Assembly (NCBI GenBank): GCA_963932465.1
Contig: OZ010792.1
Coordinates: 16,199,701-16,263,700, forward strand
Origin: Maratus speciosus
Taxonomy: Eukaryota; Arthropoda; Arachnida; Araneae; Salticidae
Direction of reading: 5' to 3'
Length of the DNA stretch: 64,000 nt
The translations under genes and the position numbers were made by a program. This document shows positions 21,946 through 31,362 of the stretch, piece after piece. How positions within the stretch are numbered: the first letter of the stretch is position 1; the number at the start of each line of letters is the position of its first letter. The notes under the pieces are model-generated. The model ran no database searches and was not told the origin of the DNA. It worked only from the letters and a program-made list of their open reading frames with translations.

Positions 21946-22825
21946 CCGTATTCCCCCGCATTGGCCGGCATGCCGCAAAATTCGAGGGAGACCAGATTTT
22001 TGAATATTAGTCCCTGGTCTTTCCCGGCATGCCGGAAAAAGCGAAGATAGTAATTTCAACTATTATCTTAAATCCTTGCTAAAAAAATAAAAAAAAATTA
22101 GGGGCCGCGAACTAATATTTAAAACCGTACCATTTTCTACCGTTTTAGATGCGGATTTTCGACAGGCCCTGGGATAAATATTACTTACTTAATATAAAAT
22201 TTCAAAAGTGTACTTACCACTATTTTCGAATAGTAATTTCAACAAATATTTTTAATACTTCCTTAAGTCCGCCACCCCCATGAATAATATGTCTACAGGT
22301 AGGTTGTTTAACGGAGTTCCGTTCAATGACAGTTTTGTTAAGAATATAGTTCACCCTTGGTGGTGGAATGTGGAACTAAAAGAGTGTAGGGTTTTTTTTT
22401 TTTTTTTTTTTTTTTTTTTCCCTTCCCCCAAGATTTTGCACGGTACTGTAGGTAAAACGGTTCGAGGATCGTTCGGTTCGAGATTGGGTCTTTTTATAAG
22501 ATTTTACAGTACAAATTTCAGGCTCATTTTAGAATTATATTGCGGGCTCGGGCAACACCTGGTGGCTCAGCTAGTAAGATAAATATAATTTAATAATCAC
22601 TTAAATATAAAGGAATATATAGAGAGAGGGAGACAGAGAGGAAAATAAGTATTCATGTTTTTCCTTAAAATGAAAAATGTTGTTAGAAAAACCAAAATAA
22701 ATCAGCCGCCCGTCCTCCAATATGGAAACCTCATATTTTCCGGCATGCCGGTAAATACGAGTTTTTCCGGCATGCTGGTGTACCTCGATTTTTTCCGGCA
22801 TGCCGGCTAATGCGGGGGAATACGG
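21946..22825. mobile_element. 880-bp TA-target element with palindromic subterminal repeats
   Basis: CCGTATTCCCCCGCATT at left is mirrored by AATGCGGGGGAATACGG at right, with TA on both sides (21944-21945, 22826-22827). The other piggyBac copy preserves the empty site (AAGTTATTTCAA near 30170, inverse), confirming TA duplication. Five CCGGCATGCCGG sites (one each truncated or with a mismatch) lie at about 21965, 22024, 22740, 22767 and 22795. Long poly-T at about 22391-22419. No transposase ORF; probably a non-autonomous pogo/Tc1-type element. Confidence 0.9.
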
Positions 22826-23008
22826 TATTTCAAATGGCACCAGAATTGTGGTAAAATATTTTCGATTTAATGAGTATGTGAAATATAGGCTTTTCCTTAT
22901 TTACAAATAGTTTTTTTAGCAAATTCCGATGCCAATCCTTTATTTCAACACTTCAGCAGTGAAAATCCTTTCCCCTGAAAGGGTTAAAATAACTATTTTA
23001 TTTTTAGG

Positions 23009-23165
23009 TTATGATCTTGTTAGCAGTCTTTTAGATATGCGGCGTCTATATTCCAGGGACAACATGTTTTCTCGCATCTCCACATAAGCAATGTATGAAT
23101 TTACATACGCCATTTCTAACATAGCAAAAAAGAGCCGGTGCCACAACTTTTTCGATTTCCTATAA
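23009..23165 (-). pseudogene. piggyBac transposase C-terminal relic, copy 2
   Basis: The minus strand reads about 51 codons, open to a stop: SKKLWHRLFFAMLEMAYVNS, then YIAYVEMRENML, ending in an EYRRR...LLTRS tail. KKWW-R-FFHLL--A-VNA-I is the typical wording of the last part of piggyBac (PGBD/DDE_Tnp_1_7) transposases, so the family call is firm. The catalytic aspartates lie upstream in intact proteins and are absent. It sits inside the piggyBac relic with TTAA ends. It cannot be active, but its frame is better kept than in the copy at 29843. Confidence 0.8.
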
Positions 23166-23600
23166 AAATAACAATGAAACAGAAAAGAAATACTAGGAAA
23201 ATTATTATCACACTACATTTTAGTAATGAAATTTTAAAGCAGATGAAAACGATGGATAACTACAAAGACGAAAAGTAAACAAGAAGTTTTTCTCCAACTC
23301 TCAATGTACTGACGGTACTTATAAGTACCACCGATTAATTCAACTGTTAAATCAAATACATACACCGTTCACCTAAAATAGCTAGTCAAATCGTATTCAA
23401 AGATCATAATGAACACATAAAAAATTCAACACTTATTTTATATCTTTTACTATGTTTGCAGCGAGAAAAAGGCGAGCGTGACAATCTGTACAAATGTCCG
23501 TACAAAACACATTGCCTGTTTCAAAGATAGCCTTCTTCCTCGCTAAAATAACAAACCTAGAACTACTGCTACCATGTACCTGGATAAAGTGGAGTTCAAA

Positions 23601-24016
23601 GAGTGTATTTGCTCAAAGAGTGATTTGTAATCTTGTGATGTTGGGAAATGTAAATTCGGAGTCTTTACATATCTGAAAATATTTTTTCGAGTTCAAAGTT
23701 GTCCTACCTATAATACTTTTTTTTTAATAATGAATTATTTTAGATAATATTTATCATATAGCGCAAAGTTACCTTAAATGGCTGGGTAACTTTGAATCAG
23801 GTTAAAAATTCACTTTTTATTGCTTTTATCATTATTATTGCTTAATTTTTAATAATACAATTATTTAGGATGATTTCTTCTCTTTTCTGCCCCTAGTAGC
23901 AACAATATTCTTAAAATAAGAGTGTGGCATATGAAAATAGAGAAAATGCGGATCAAAGTTACCCTGACTGACTGTAACATTAGCTTGAGAGTATCTTCCA
24001 TAACTAATGTAGGCTC
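23601..24016. other. Non-coding with CAAAGTTACC motifs
   Basis: CAAAGTTACC or its inverse GGTAACTTTG occurs at about 23764, 23786 and 23955, with a variant at 23693. Possibly a small inverted-repeat element of about 280 bp, but the edges are unclear. Confidence 0.4.
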
Positions 24017-24020
24017 TTAA

Positions 24021-24231
24021 CCCTTACCGGCGCGGAGTAATTCTGTTTATAAACCTTCTAAATAATGGACTGACACCGAAATTTATAAACGAATATATTA
24101 GGAAATACGAATTTGTTTATTTTCACGTACATTATAATAGGAAAATTTTAATTAAATATTCTTGGTGCAGCTTGTCAGTTTTGGAATTACAATTAGGTGT
24201 CCTTTTTTTAAGGACACCGCCCTCGAAATGG
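24021..24231. mobile_element. TTAA MITE (211 bp)
   Basis: TTAA (24017-24020), CCCTTACCGGCGCGGAGTAA; CGCCCTCGAAATGG, TTAA (24232-24235). Internal TGACACCGAAATTTATAAAC and ATTCTTGGTGCAGCTTGTCA. Same family as the element inside Tc1 at 31669. Confidence 0.85.
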
Positions 24232-24235
24232 TTAA

Positions 24236-24783
24236 CAGATTCACGACGGGAAAAGAAAATTCTCGTTTTCATTCAAAAAATATCATTAACTAAGGGCGTG
24301 GCTTCTAGCTTACAGAAACTGCATTTATATCATGTTGTTGATATATTTTTCGATTGTAAGACATTTTATGTTAAATTCATACATTGAAAGATATTTACTG
24401 ATGCATAAATTTGGGAAACCTATCTACAACATAAATTTACAACAGACTTTCAGAACAGTGGGTGAATTTCTTAAGTTTTAAAATTCAGATTTGATAAAAA
24501 TTGCCCGGCGGCAATTGTTACGTTATTGTTGTGTAATACGGCGTGTTTTAATTTCTGTACCCGATAAAAAACAGAAAGGCTGGACCTCTGTGAAATGGTG
24601 GTGTAAATTCTTCTGCTCTTTCACAATGGATTCCCTGTGCAGTTATCTATATTTTAATTTATCTGTTCGAGAATTATGTTGAATTATGTCTCCAATCAAC
24701 AGTTAAATAAATGTATATGCATGGTACCAGATAAATAAAATGTTGTTGTTAAGAGAGAGTAGAGCATCAGCGTGTACACCGAT
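24236..24783. other. Nothing recognised
   Basis: ORFs at 24172 and 24491 (60-70 codons) have no recognisable domain; the first begins inside the preceding MITE. Confidence 0.5.
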
Positions 24784-24791
24784 CTTTATAC

Positions 24792-25036
24792 CAGTGGCGT
24801 GGCGTCCGGTCATCGCTGGATGCGGCGATGACCAAGCAATATTTTAAAACTCTTAATAAGCTTTTAAAACTCTACGATCCAGTTTTAGCAGAACATTTGG
24901 AGTTCATGTATAAGTGAAGGTAAGATTTAAAGTTTCTTTTTTGAACATTCAACCATTGAATTTTAGAGTTAATAATTTTTCACCATAAACTTAAATAATT
25001 GCGATGACCACCGAAAATTTTCACGTCACGCCACTG
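24792..25036. mobile_element. hAT-type MITE, 8-bp TSD CTTTATAC
   Basis: CAGTGGCGTGGCGT at left, ACGTCACGCCACTG at right, perfect CTTTATAC duplication (24784-24791, 25037-25044). CAGTGGCGT is a common hAT terminus. Interior repeats GCGATGACC in both arms. 245 bp, non-coding. Confidence 0.92.
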
Positions 25037-25120
25037 CTTTATACTATAGGTCTCAAAATAGATTTACCAAATCCAAAATAAAAGACAATGACTAACCATT
25101 TTAGGGCAAAATACTACATA

Positions 25121-25606
25121 CTTGCCGACTTTTTTCTAAACGTCCCTAAAATGCGATTTAAATTGAACCAGAGAAAACCCGTTTCTAAGCAGAATATTTA
25201 TTATATGTATCATTATACATTTAATAACAAGTATCTCTATTTTATGTATTAGGTCTCCAAGAAAATTCTGTCGTTTTTATGTCCTTCACGCCTACTTTTT
25301 AAAAATTTTGATTTCTTCATTAGCATCACTTTTTTGAAATGGTAAAATTCCCACAGTTTTCACATTTCACAGTAAGGTAAAAACAATGCAAATTTTACCA
25401 TTTAAAAAAAGTGGTGCTAATGAAGAAAGCAACATTTTAAAGAAGTAGGCGTATAAGAACATAAAAACGACACAATTTTCTTGGAAGACGTAATATTTGA
25501 ATTTATTCTTTAAAAAAATTTTTTTGTTCTAAACAAATTTAATCTGGGTCAGTTTAACTCACATTTCACAACAGTTTAATTGGAAGTTGGCAAATATGTA
25601 CATGTA
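25121..25606. mobile_element. Foldback MITE, split by another MITE
   Basis: ACTTGCCGACTTTTT...AGCAG on the left is the approximate inverse of the right side ending AATTGGAAGTTGGCAAATA. The mirrored halves are separated by the element at 25251-25490. Confidence 0.65.
25251..25490. mobile_element. AGGTCTMC-ended MITE, copy 1
   Basis: AGGTCTCCAAGAAAATTCTG with ACAATTTTCTTGGAAGAC as inverted end; arms hold CACGCCTACTTTTTAAAAA and CATCACTTTTTTGAAATGG. Same family as the next entry. TIR wording resembles mariner termini, but no clean TA duplication is visible. Confidence 0.75.
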
Positions 25607-25642
25607 AAATGCTAAAATGATTGAATAACACATGAAATTATT

Positions 25643-25882
25643 AGGTCTACCGGAAAGCTCTGTCCGATAATGCTATTTCACGCCTACTTTTTAAAAAATT
25701 CCGATTTCTTCATTGACACCACTTTTTTGAAATGGTAAATTTCCCATTGTTTTCATCTTAATAGGAAATGTGAAAACAAGGGTAATTTTACCATTTCAAA
25801 AAACTGGTGCCAATGAAGAAATTTGAATTTTAAAAAAGTGGGCGTGAAATAGCATTATCGGACAAAACTTTCCGGTAGACCT
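25643..25882. mobile_element. AGGTCTMC-ended MITE, copy 2
   Basis: AGGTCTACCGGAAAGCTCTG mirrored by AAAACTTTCCGGTAGACCT; the inverted arms run about 45 bp through ATAATGCTATTTCACGCC. Internal ACACCACTTTTTTGAAATGG also occurs in MITEs of other types. 240 bp. Confidence 0.85.
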
Positions 25883-25924
25883 TATACAAAACCATTTTTT
25901 TTTAAATTAAAGTATTTGTTCTTA

Positions 25925-26021
25925 ATAAAAAACAAAATTTTCGTAGAAAATTCTGTTGCCAATGTGGCATACAGGGATTAAAATTAAGTGGTCCAAAAAT
26001 GAGCCATCACCCTTTAAGGGG
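25925..26021. mobile_element. TTAA MITE fragment
   Basis: Inverse of the left half of 20000-20210: CCAATGTGGCATACAGGGAT, AAAATTAAGTGG, CACCCTTTAAGGGG, TTAA (26022-26025). The other half is missing. Confidence 0.7.
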
Positions 26022-26025
26022 TTAA

Positions 26026-27193
26026 TGTAAACTTGTAGTGCATTCTTGATGTAAGTAAACTTTGAGATGACATTGAAAGATCCTGTTATCTTAATACATA
26101 TTTCTTTATTGTTGTATTTGGAATGTGTTTATCATTATTTATTGTATCATTCTTGATATGTTTAATTTTCTGAATTGTATTATTTTGTTTTCTTTCTTTT
26201 AGGTAAGTATTTTGAACCATTTGCTTTTGAGCATGTGAGACTGAGATTACTGATGATGTCGATTTCTTAAGTATGAAATTGTTCTATTTTATTTTTTAGA
26301 TATATCATTATTGTATTTGTATATATATTATTTACATATATGATATTTCATCATATCTCCAGAAACTCCAATTACCTCGGTTTATATATATTTTTTTTCA
26401 TTGATAAAGTATCCTTTAATTAATTATGTATTCTATTTAAGTAATAGGCTGTACTTCGAAATATTTTGCTTAGTTTACACTTTGATATATTTTTAAAATG
26501 CATAGCTTCCAACTTACGAAACTCCATTGTCAGATACAAACATCAGGCACAATTTTCCGTGAAAGAAAAAACAATTTTAATTTCCAATAATACTTCATGC
26601 GTCTCAGTAGCAACAGTATTCAGACGGGTAACGTATTTTTAAAAAATGTTCAGTTTTCAGGTAGATTTTAGGCAGCAGTTGTTTAATTAACCTACTTTTT
26701 TCAGGTATCTAAATATAAATTTTTAAATGCACTATTGAAAAGAATGTTTTTGAAACAAAAAGAATAATCACAATTAATCGAAACCGTTGCTAAATGGCTT
26801 TAGTTTTTGTTTTTATTTTTTCTATTTCTTACACCAATACTTTTTGCAAGTAAGACAAGTGCTGCAGGTAATGGAATCTCTTGACTACTGTATAATAAAG
26901 TATACGTCACTTAAACTTGTCAAAACCAGTTAAAAATGTACACGAACTATGCCAAATTACTCAGAGAGGTGAAATAAGCTGGCAAAGAAATAGCAATGTG
27001 TTAGGATTTGTGCAATAAAATTAATTAGTCACTTCAAACCATACATTTTATTTAAGAAATGAAAATAAAATTCAAATACAAGGAGATAGATATTACAGGG
27101 ATGAGAGCGTTCCCATCCAAATGGTTGATTGTACGTAAATGCTACTAAATTTTAATAATATTCTTTGCTTTATTAAATATCAGCAATTCTGTT
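26026..27193. other. AT-rich DNA, nothing recognised
   Basis: No ORF, TIR or repeat match found by eye. Confidence 0.55.
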
Positions 27194-27197
27194 TTAA

Positions 27198-27397
27198 CCC
27201 TCCGTCTACCAGACGGGTCCATTGGACCCGACAGGTACATACAAAATATTCATTCAAACCAGAAATTTCTTTAAAATAAACTAAGTATATAAACCAGACA
27301 AAAATAAGGTAAATAAATAAGTTAAATAGTTTTAAATAAAAATTCTGGTGTAGAACGTTTTATTAAAACTTGAATAAAATTCCCGGTAGATCTAGGG
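27198..27397. mobile_element. TTAA MITE (CCCTCCGTCTACC ends)
   Basis: TTAA, CCCTCCGTCTACCAGACGGG; CCCGGTAGATCTAGGG, TTAA (27398-27401). 200 bp. Internal AAACCAGAAATTTCTTTAAA and AAAATTCTGGTGTAGAA are the shared inner pair. Confidence 0.85.
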
Positions 27398-27401
27398 TTA
27401 A

Positions 27402-27764
27402 ATACGGCGAGATATAGTATTAAAAGTTAGTGGCAGTAATCGGTCATTTCGGTCGGATCGCTCTCATCCCTGATATTACTTAAAATTTTTATGTAGTAGA
27501 AAGCAAACACCATAATATATAGGAGTTCTTAATGCTTCTGAAAAGTACTGTTGGATAGTGCAAGGGAATCGCTAACAATTCATGCCTATAAAGAAATTAA
27601 ATGGACAACTTCAATTGTTGGATGTAAATTAATGAAAAGTTTGCCTCGTTTATGCTAGATTGTCTCTTTGATGTGTTTTCATCTCCAAAATTTGCGTTCT
27701 TTCAGTATTGATACACAGAATTCTTCACCGTCGGTGTCTCTATGTTAGGTGCTATACAGGGTGT
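27402..27764. other. Nothing recognised
   Basis: Short AT-rich spacer between a MITE and the mariner relic. Confidence 0.55.
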
Positions 27765-27797
27765 CTACGAATTAGTTGGACAAAAAGAATGATTTAA

Positions 27798-28025
27798 CAC
27801 GTTCACGCCGGCGCGGTGGGTCACACTCGACTGTTTCGGAGCTGCCAAGTCTCCGGTTTTTTGGATACCAGTATTTTAATACAGAAAATGTTGTTTATTT
27901 AATTAGAACTATTGGCCGATTTAAAGGAACAATATTTTCTCTAAAATAATAGTGGTGTGCAAAAAGCCGGAGACTTGACAACTCTGAGACAATCGAGTGT
28001 GACCCACCGCGCCGGCGTGAACGTG
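27798..28025. mobile_element. TTAA MITE with 37-bp perfect TIRs, nested in mariner
   Basis: TTAA (27794-27797), then CACGTTCACGCCGGCGCGG and on through GTGGGTCACACTCGA, mirrored exactly at 27990-28025, then TTAA (28026-28029). Near-perfect arms imply recent insertion. 228 bp. Interior GGATACCAGTATTTTAATAC. Confidence 0.95.
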
Positions 28026-28102
28026 TTAATGAATGGAATTGACAGAAAAAAATTAAAGTACATATTTCTGTAATATAGAAAAATAGTTGAAGTTTACCAT
28101 TA

Positions 28103-28345
28103 TCACAAATGTTCGATGTGACTTCCTTTCGTGACTCTGCAAATGTCCACATCGGTAAATCAATTCTTGCCACTGATTTGTCAGCATGTTGCCGTCGATC
28201 AATTAATTGCAGCGCAGATTGTTGATTTTAGTTCAGGAATGGATGCAAGAAGTGGCGGCTTGTGCACTTGATCCTTTATAAAACCCCATACACCGAAATC
28301 AAGACGTGAAAGATCTTGTGATTGTGGTGGCCATTGAATAACACC
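28103..28345 (-). pseudogene. mariner transposase C-terminal relic
   Basis: The minus strand reads IQWPPQSQDLSRLDFGVWGF then IKDQVHKPP, and after stops and a frameshift, TDVDICRVTKGSHIEHL and a stop. W-P-P-x-S-x-D-L-x-x-L-D-F is the mariner signature around the third catalytic aspartate, and R-V-T-x-G-x-H-I-E is a typical C-terminus. The first and second catalytic residues are missing, the coding region has stops, and the gene is dead. It lies within the TA-flanked mariner relic. Confidence 0.85.
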
Positions 28346-28506
28346 TCCGCTTGCAAAGTGATAGCATCAGTTATGACACCTATCCCTATCTATAAAAAAA
28401 CTTCTGCAATATTACTACTGGTCTGTCTTTAACTAGTTAATTTCACTTACTATTTCGGAAGTTCTTAACTTACGAAATTTCCCAACTAATTTGTAGACAC
28501 CCTCTA

Positions 28507-29290
28507 TTTTAGCACCACGATGTCAAAAATCTGATATTGATTGCAATAATTGCTTTGATTTATCATCATATGATTTTCATCTGCATATTGCGTGTTCTCT
28601 GTAGATTCTGAATGCCCCAGCTCATATTCATCTTAATGTCTGTAAGAAAGCTTAAACTATCTTCGCTGTCCGCATAGATGATTAGATCTGACATGGCATC
28701 TTCAGATTTCGTACTTTCAACATTATTTTCTTTGAACGCTTATTCTGCTCTTTCGTGTTTGTTGCAAACCCCTATGGGCCATTTAATCTATGTCAACTTG
28801 GATCACTAACTGAATGTCAACTTACCCCACCAGATATCTTGAGACAAGATGGCTGCTTCACTCACACCACACAATTTTTGTTACGATTCCACTACACACT
28901 AGCATCAAAACATGCCATCGTGGATGGAAGAATACTAGAACTGCTGTGGTAGTGACTCATTTATCACATACAACCATTGAAAATGCATGATCATAATTTC
29001 GGGTTTCTCAAAACAACGAAAAATTTGAGTGAAAAATCAAAATCGACCTTCCTTCCTCTATAAAATCCTCATTAACAATGAAACTGCTGTGGCTAATAAA
29101 CACAGAGTACTGGATAGCTGCTTAGTTTCACCAGCGGAATGACGCCATTTTTGTAGAAAATAGAAGTGGTATGATAACAGCACCCCCGACACTGTCTTTC
29201 CTACATCTTGAACTTATAGTTAAGAGTAATTTCAGATGCACATAAAGAAAAACAATTTCTCTTTTTCCAAAGGATTTTTATTTCTTTGAA
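28507..29290. other. Unassigned, slightly coding-like stretch
   Basis: Less AT-rich than its surroundings. A 65-codon plus-strand ORF (28755-28952) and an acidic minus-strand reading near 28620-28730 are present, but no domain or splice structure is convincing. It could be a degraded transposase N-terminus or a host pseudogene. Confidence 0.3.
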
Positions 29291-29298
29291 TAATTTAA

Positions 29299-30378
29299 CC
29301 CTTTATCTACTGACGGTACTTATAAGAACCACTCACTTTAAACTTTTATACCATAATGAATATTACTAATAGTATAATGGTACTTTCCAAAAATCGCTCT
29401 TTTAACTCCACTTTATCCGAATACATGGCAGCGGTAGTTCTAGGTTTGTTATTTTAGAGAGGAATGAGGCTATCTTTGAAGTGGTCGATGTGTTTTGTGC
29501 CAACTTTTTGTACAGATTGCCACGCTCGTCTTTTCATTGCTGCAAATACAGTAAAGGATGTATGATAAGTGTTGGATTTTTTTAATGCGTTCATTATGGT
29601 CTTAGAATACAATTTAACTAGCTATTTTAGTTGAACGATGTATGTATTTGATTTAACAGTTCAATTACTCGGTGGCACTTATAAGTACCGTCAGTACAAT
29701 GGGTGCTGGAGAAAAACTTCTTGTTTACTTTTCGTCTGTGTAGTTATCCATCGTTTTCATCGGATTTAAAATGCAATTACTAAAATGTAGTGCAGTAGTG
29801 ATTTCCCTGGTATTTATTTTCTGTTTCATTGTTATTTTTTATAGGAAATCGAAAAAGTTTTGGCACCGACTGGTTTTTGCTATGCTAGAAATGGCATATG
29901 TAAATTCATGTATTGCACATGTGGAGATGCGAGAGAGCATGTTGTCCCCGGAATATTGACGTCGCAAAACTAAAATACAGCTAACAAGATCGAAACCTAA
30001 AGAAAAAATAATAATTTTTTAAACCCCTTCAGGAGAAAAGCATTTTCAATTCTAAAGTGTTGAAATAAATGATTGGCATTGGAATTTGCCAAACGATTCA
30101 TTTGTAAATAACAAAAAGCCTATACTTCATACACTTATTAAATCGAAAATATTTTCTGGTGCCAGTTGAAATAACTTGTGGGTTTTCTGTTACGATAATT
30201 TAGTCATAGTGTACTGACGGTACTTTAAAGTACCACTTTAATTAATTACCTCTAAATAATTAAATTTCTCACGGGTGAGTATTTTTTTTATGTTTATCCT
30301 TTAATTTTCTTTGTAGTAACTGAAAAAAAGTATTACATGAAAAAAATTGCAGTAGATCATAATGCCGTAGATAAAGGG
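29299..30378 (+). mobile_element. Degraded piggyBac element, copy 1
   Basis: TTAA (29295-29298), CCCTTTATCTACTGACGG; CCGTAGATAAAGGG, TTAA (30379-30382). 1,080 bp, far shorter than an autonomous piggyBac (about 2.5 kb or more), so internally deleted. Subterminal blocks of the form ACTGACGGTACTTATAAG recur at about 29310, inverse near 29675, and near 30214. The tail of the transposase lies at 29843-29990. Confidence 0.9.
29843..29990 (+). pseudogene. piggyBac transposase C-terminal relic, copy 1
   Basis: RKSKKFWHRLVFAMLEMAYV, then NSCIAHVEMRESML and a stop after EY. Matches the piggyBac C-terminal pattern and the copy at 23009-23165. The stop at 29957 is TGA where the other copy has AGA, so the protein end is truncated by a point mutation. 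The preceding in-frame hydrophobic run follows a T-rich tract ending in ATAG and is probably not part of the protein. Confidence 0.8.
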
Positions 30379-30460
30379 TTAAATAGAACTCCGATATTTA
30401 ACTTAAACCATTTTTGTGTATATCTAGAGTAGAATACAGATTAAAATTAGCTTTATTCAT

Positions 30461-30724
30461 TAATTATTTTCTTCAAAATCAATATTTTTATCGCTTGTAA
30501 TTGCTATCCCTGGCAGCCACACCCTGTTTTTAACACTTCATGTGTTAACATTGTCGCACATTATAATAAATTCTCAAGTAGCTATAGTCGATTAATTATT
30601 TTCTTCAAAATCAATATTTTTATCGCTTGTAATTGCTATCCCTGGCAGCCACACCCTGTTTTTAACACTTCATGTGTTAACATTGTCGCACATTATAATA
30701 AATTCTCAAGTAGCTATAGTCGAT
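30461..30724. repeat. Exact 132-bp tandem duplication
   Basis: Two head-to-tail copies (30461-30592, 30593-30724) that look identical by eye, starting TAATTATTTTCTTCAAAATC. Each contains TTAACACTTCATGTGTTAA, a small hairpin. Identity implies a very recent event or an assembly artefact. Confidence 0.95.
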
Positions 30725-30754
30725 TAATTTACATTATTCTTATTATATGCTTAA

Positions 30755-30941
30755 CACTAGAACGTCCAGCTGATGCCGATTTGACACCGATCAGATTCGA
30801 ACCGGAATTTATTTCGTAAAATTAGTTAAATTGTAACTAGAGAAAACTTGGTTAAATAATTAAGAGAATTTGTTTCAAATAAAAAGTCTGGTGTAAAAAT
30901 GTTTTTATTAAGGTTGGGAAAAATTTCGGTACGTTCTAGTG
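30755..30941. mobile_element. TTAA MITE (CACTAGAACGT ends)
   Basis: TTAA (30751-30754), CACTAGAACGTCC; GTACGTTCTAGTG, TTAA (30942-30945). 187 bp. Internal GAACCGGAATTTATTTC and AAAAAGTCTGGTGTAAAAAT. Confidence 0.9.
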
Positions 30942-31362
30942 TTAATTCAATAACTACTGAATAAATAAATCAGTATCCTATCATATATACAGTGCTCAGC
31001 AAAAGTTTAGACAATGATCTATTATGCTTCTGTGCCGAGAAGTACGTAACGAATTGTTGTAATTCAACTGTCATATATTACTGGGGACTTATCCTTCATA
31101 CACAAACAATAAATTTTAATTTATACACTTTACATAATATATAATGACAAAAAAATGAATTTAACATTGTTGCAAAAGTATAGACAATCTGTCTGTCAAC
31201 AGAAAAATATCCATAAATTAAAATCGAACTGCACCTACATTGTCTGCTATTAATGCAAAATGTGACTTTCCATCGAAGAAACTAAATCCTGCATCACTTG
31301 GGGTCTATTTCGTGCCAAACACGTTCAACATCTGATCGAAATTCATTTACAGAGGAGTATTG

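Larger units (their letters stand above)
21757..23600 (-). mobile_element. Degraded piggyBac element, copy 2
   Basis: Inverse of the element at 29299-30378. It starts at TTAA with CTCTTTATCTACTGCAATT (the right end of the other copy) and runs through the transposase tail (23009-23165) and a perfect palindrome GGTACTTATAAGTACC (near 23318) to GGATAAAGTGGAGTT (near 23582), after which similarity is lost. It is split by an 880-bp TA-flanked insertion (21946-22825). It also carries a CCCTTTCAGGGG-ended MITE-like piece just after the coding tail. Confidence 0.85.
27767..28504 (-). mobile_element. Truncated mariner element, TA TSD
   Basis: CAGGGTGTCTACGAATTAGT at left is the inverse of CCAACTAATTTGTAGACACC near the right end, and TA flanks both sides (27765-27766, 28505-28506). 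It encodes the 3-prime part of a mariner transposase on the minus strand and is interrupted near its left end by a 228-bp TTAA MITE. Most of the 5-prime coding region is deleted. Confidence 0.88.

Noticed and set aside
22280..22582. 100-codon ORF with a long Phe run
   Set aside because: The run is a poly-T tract inside a non-autonomous TA element.
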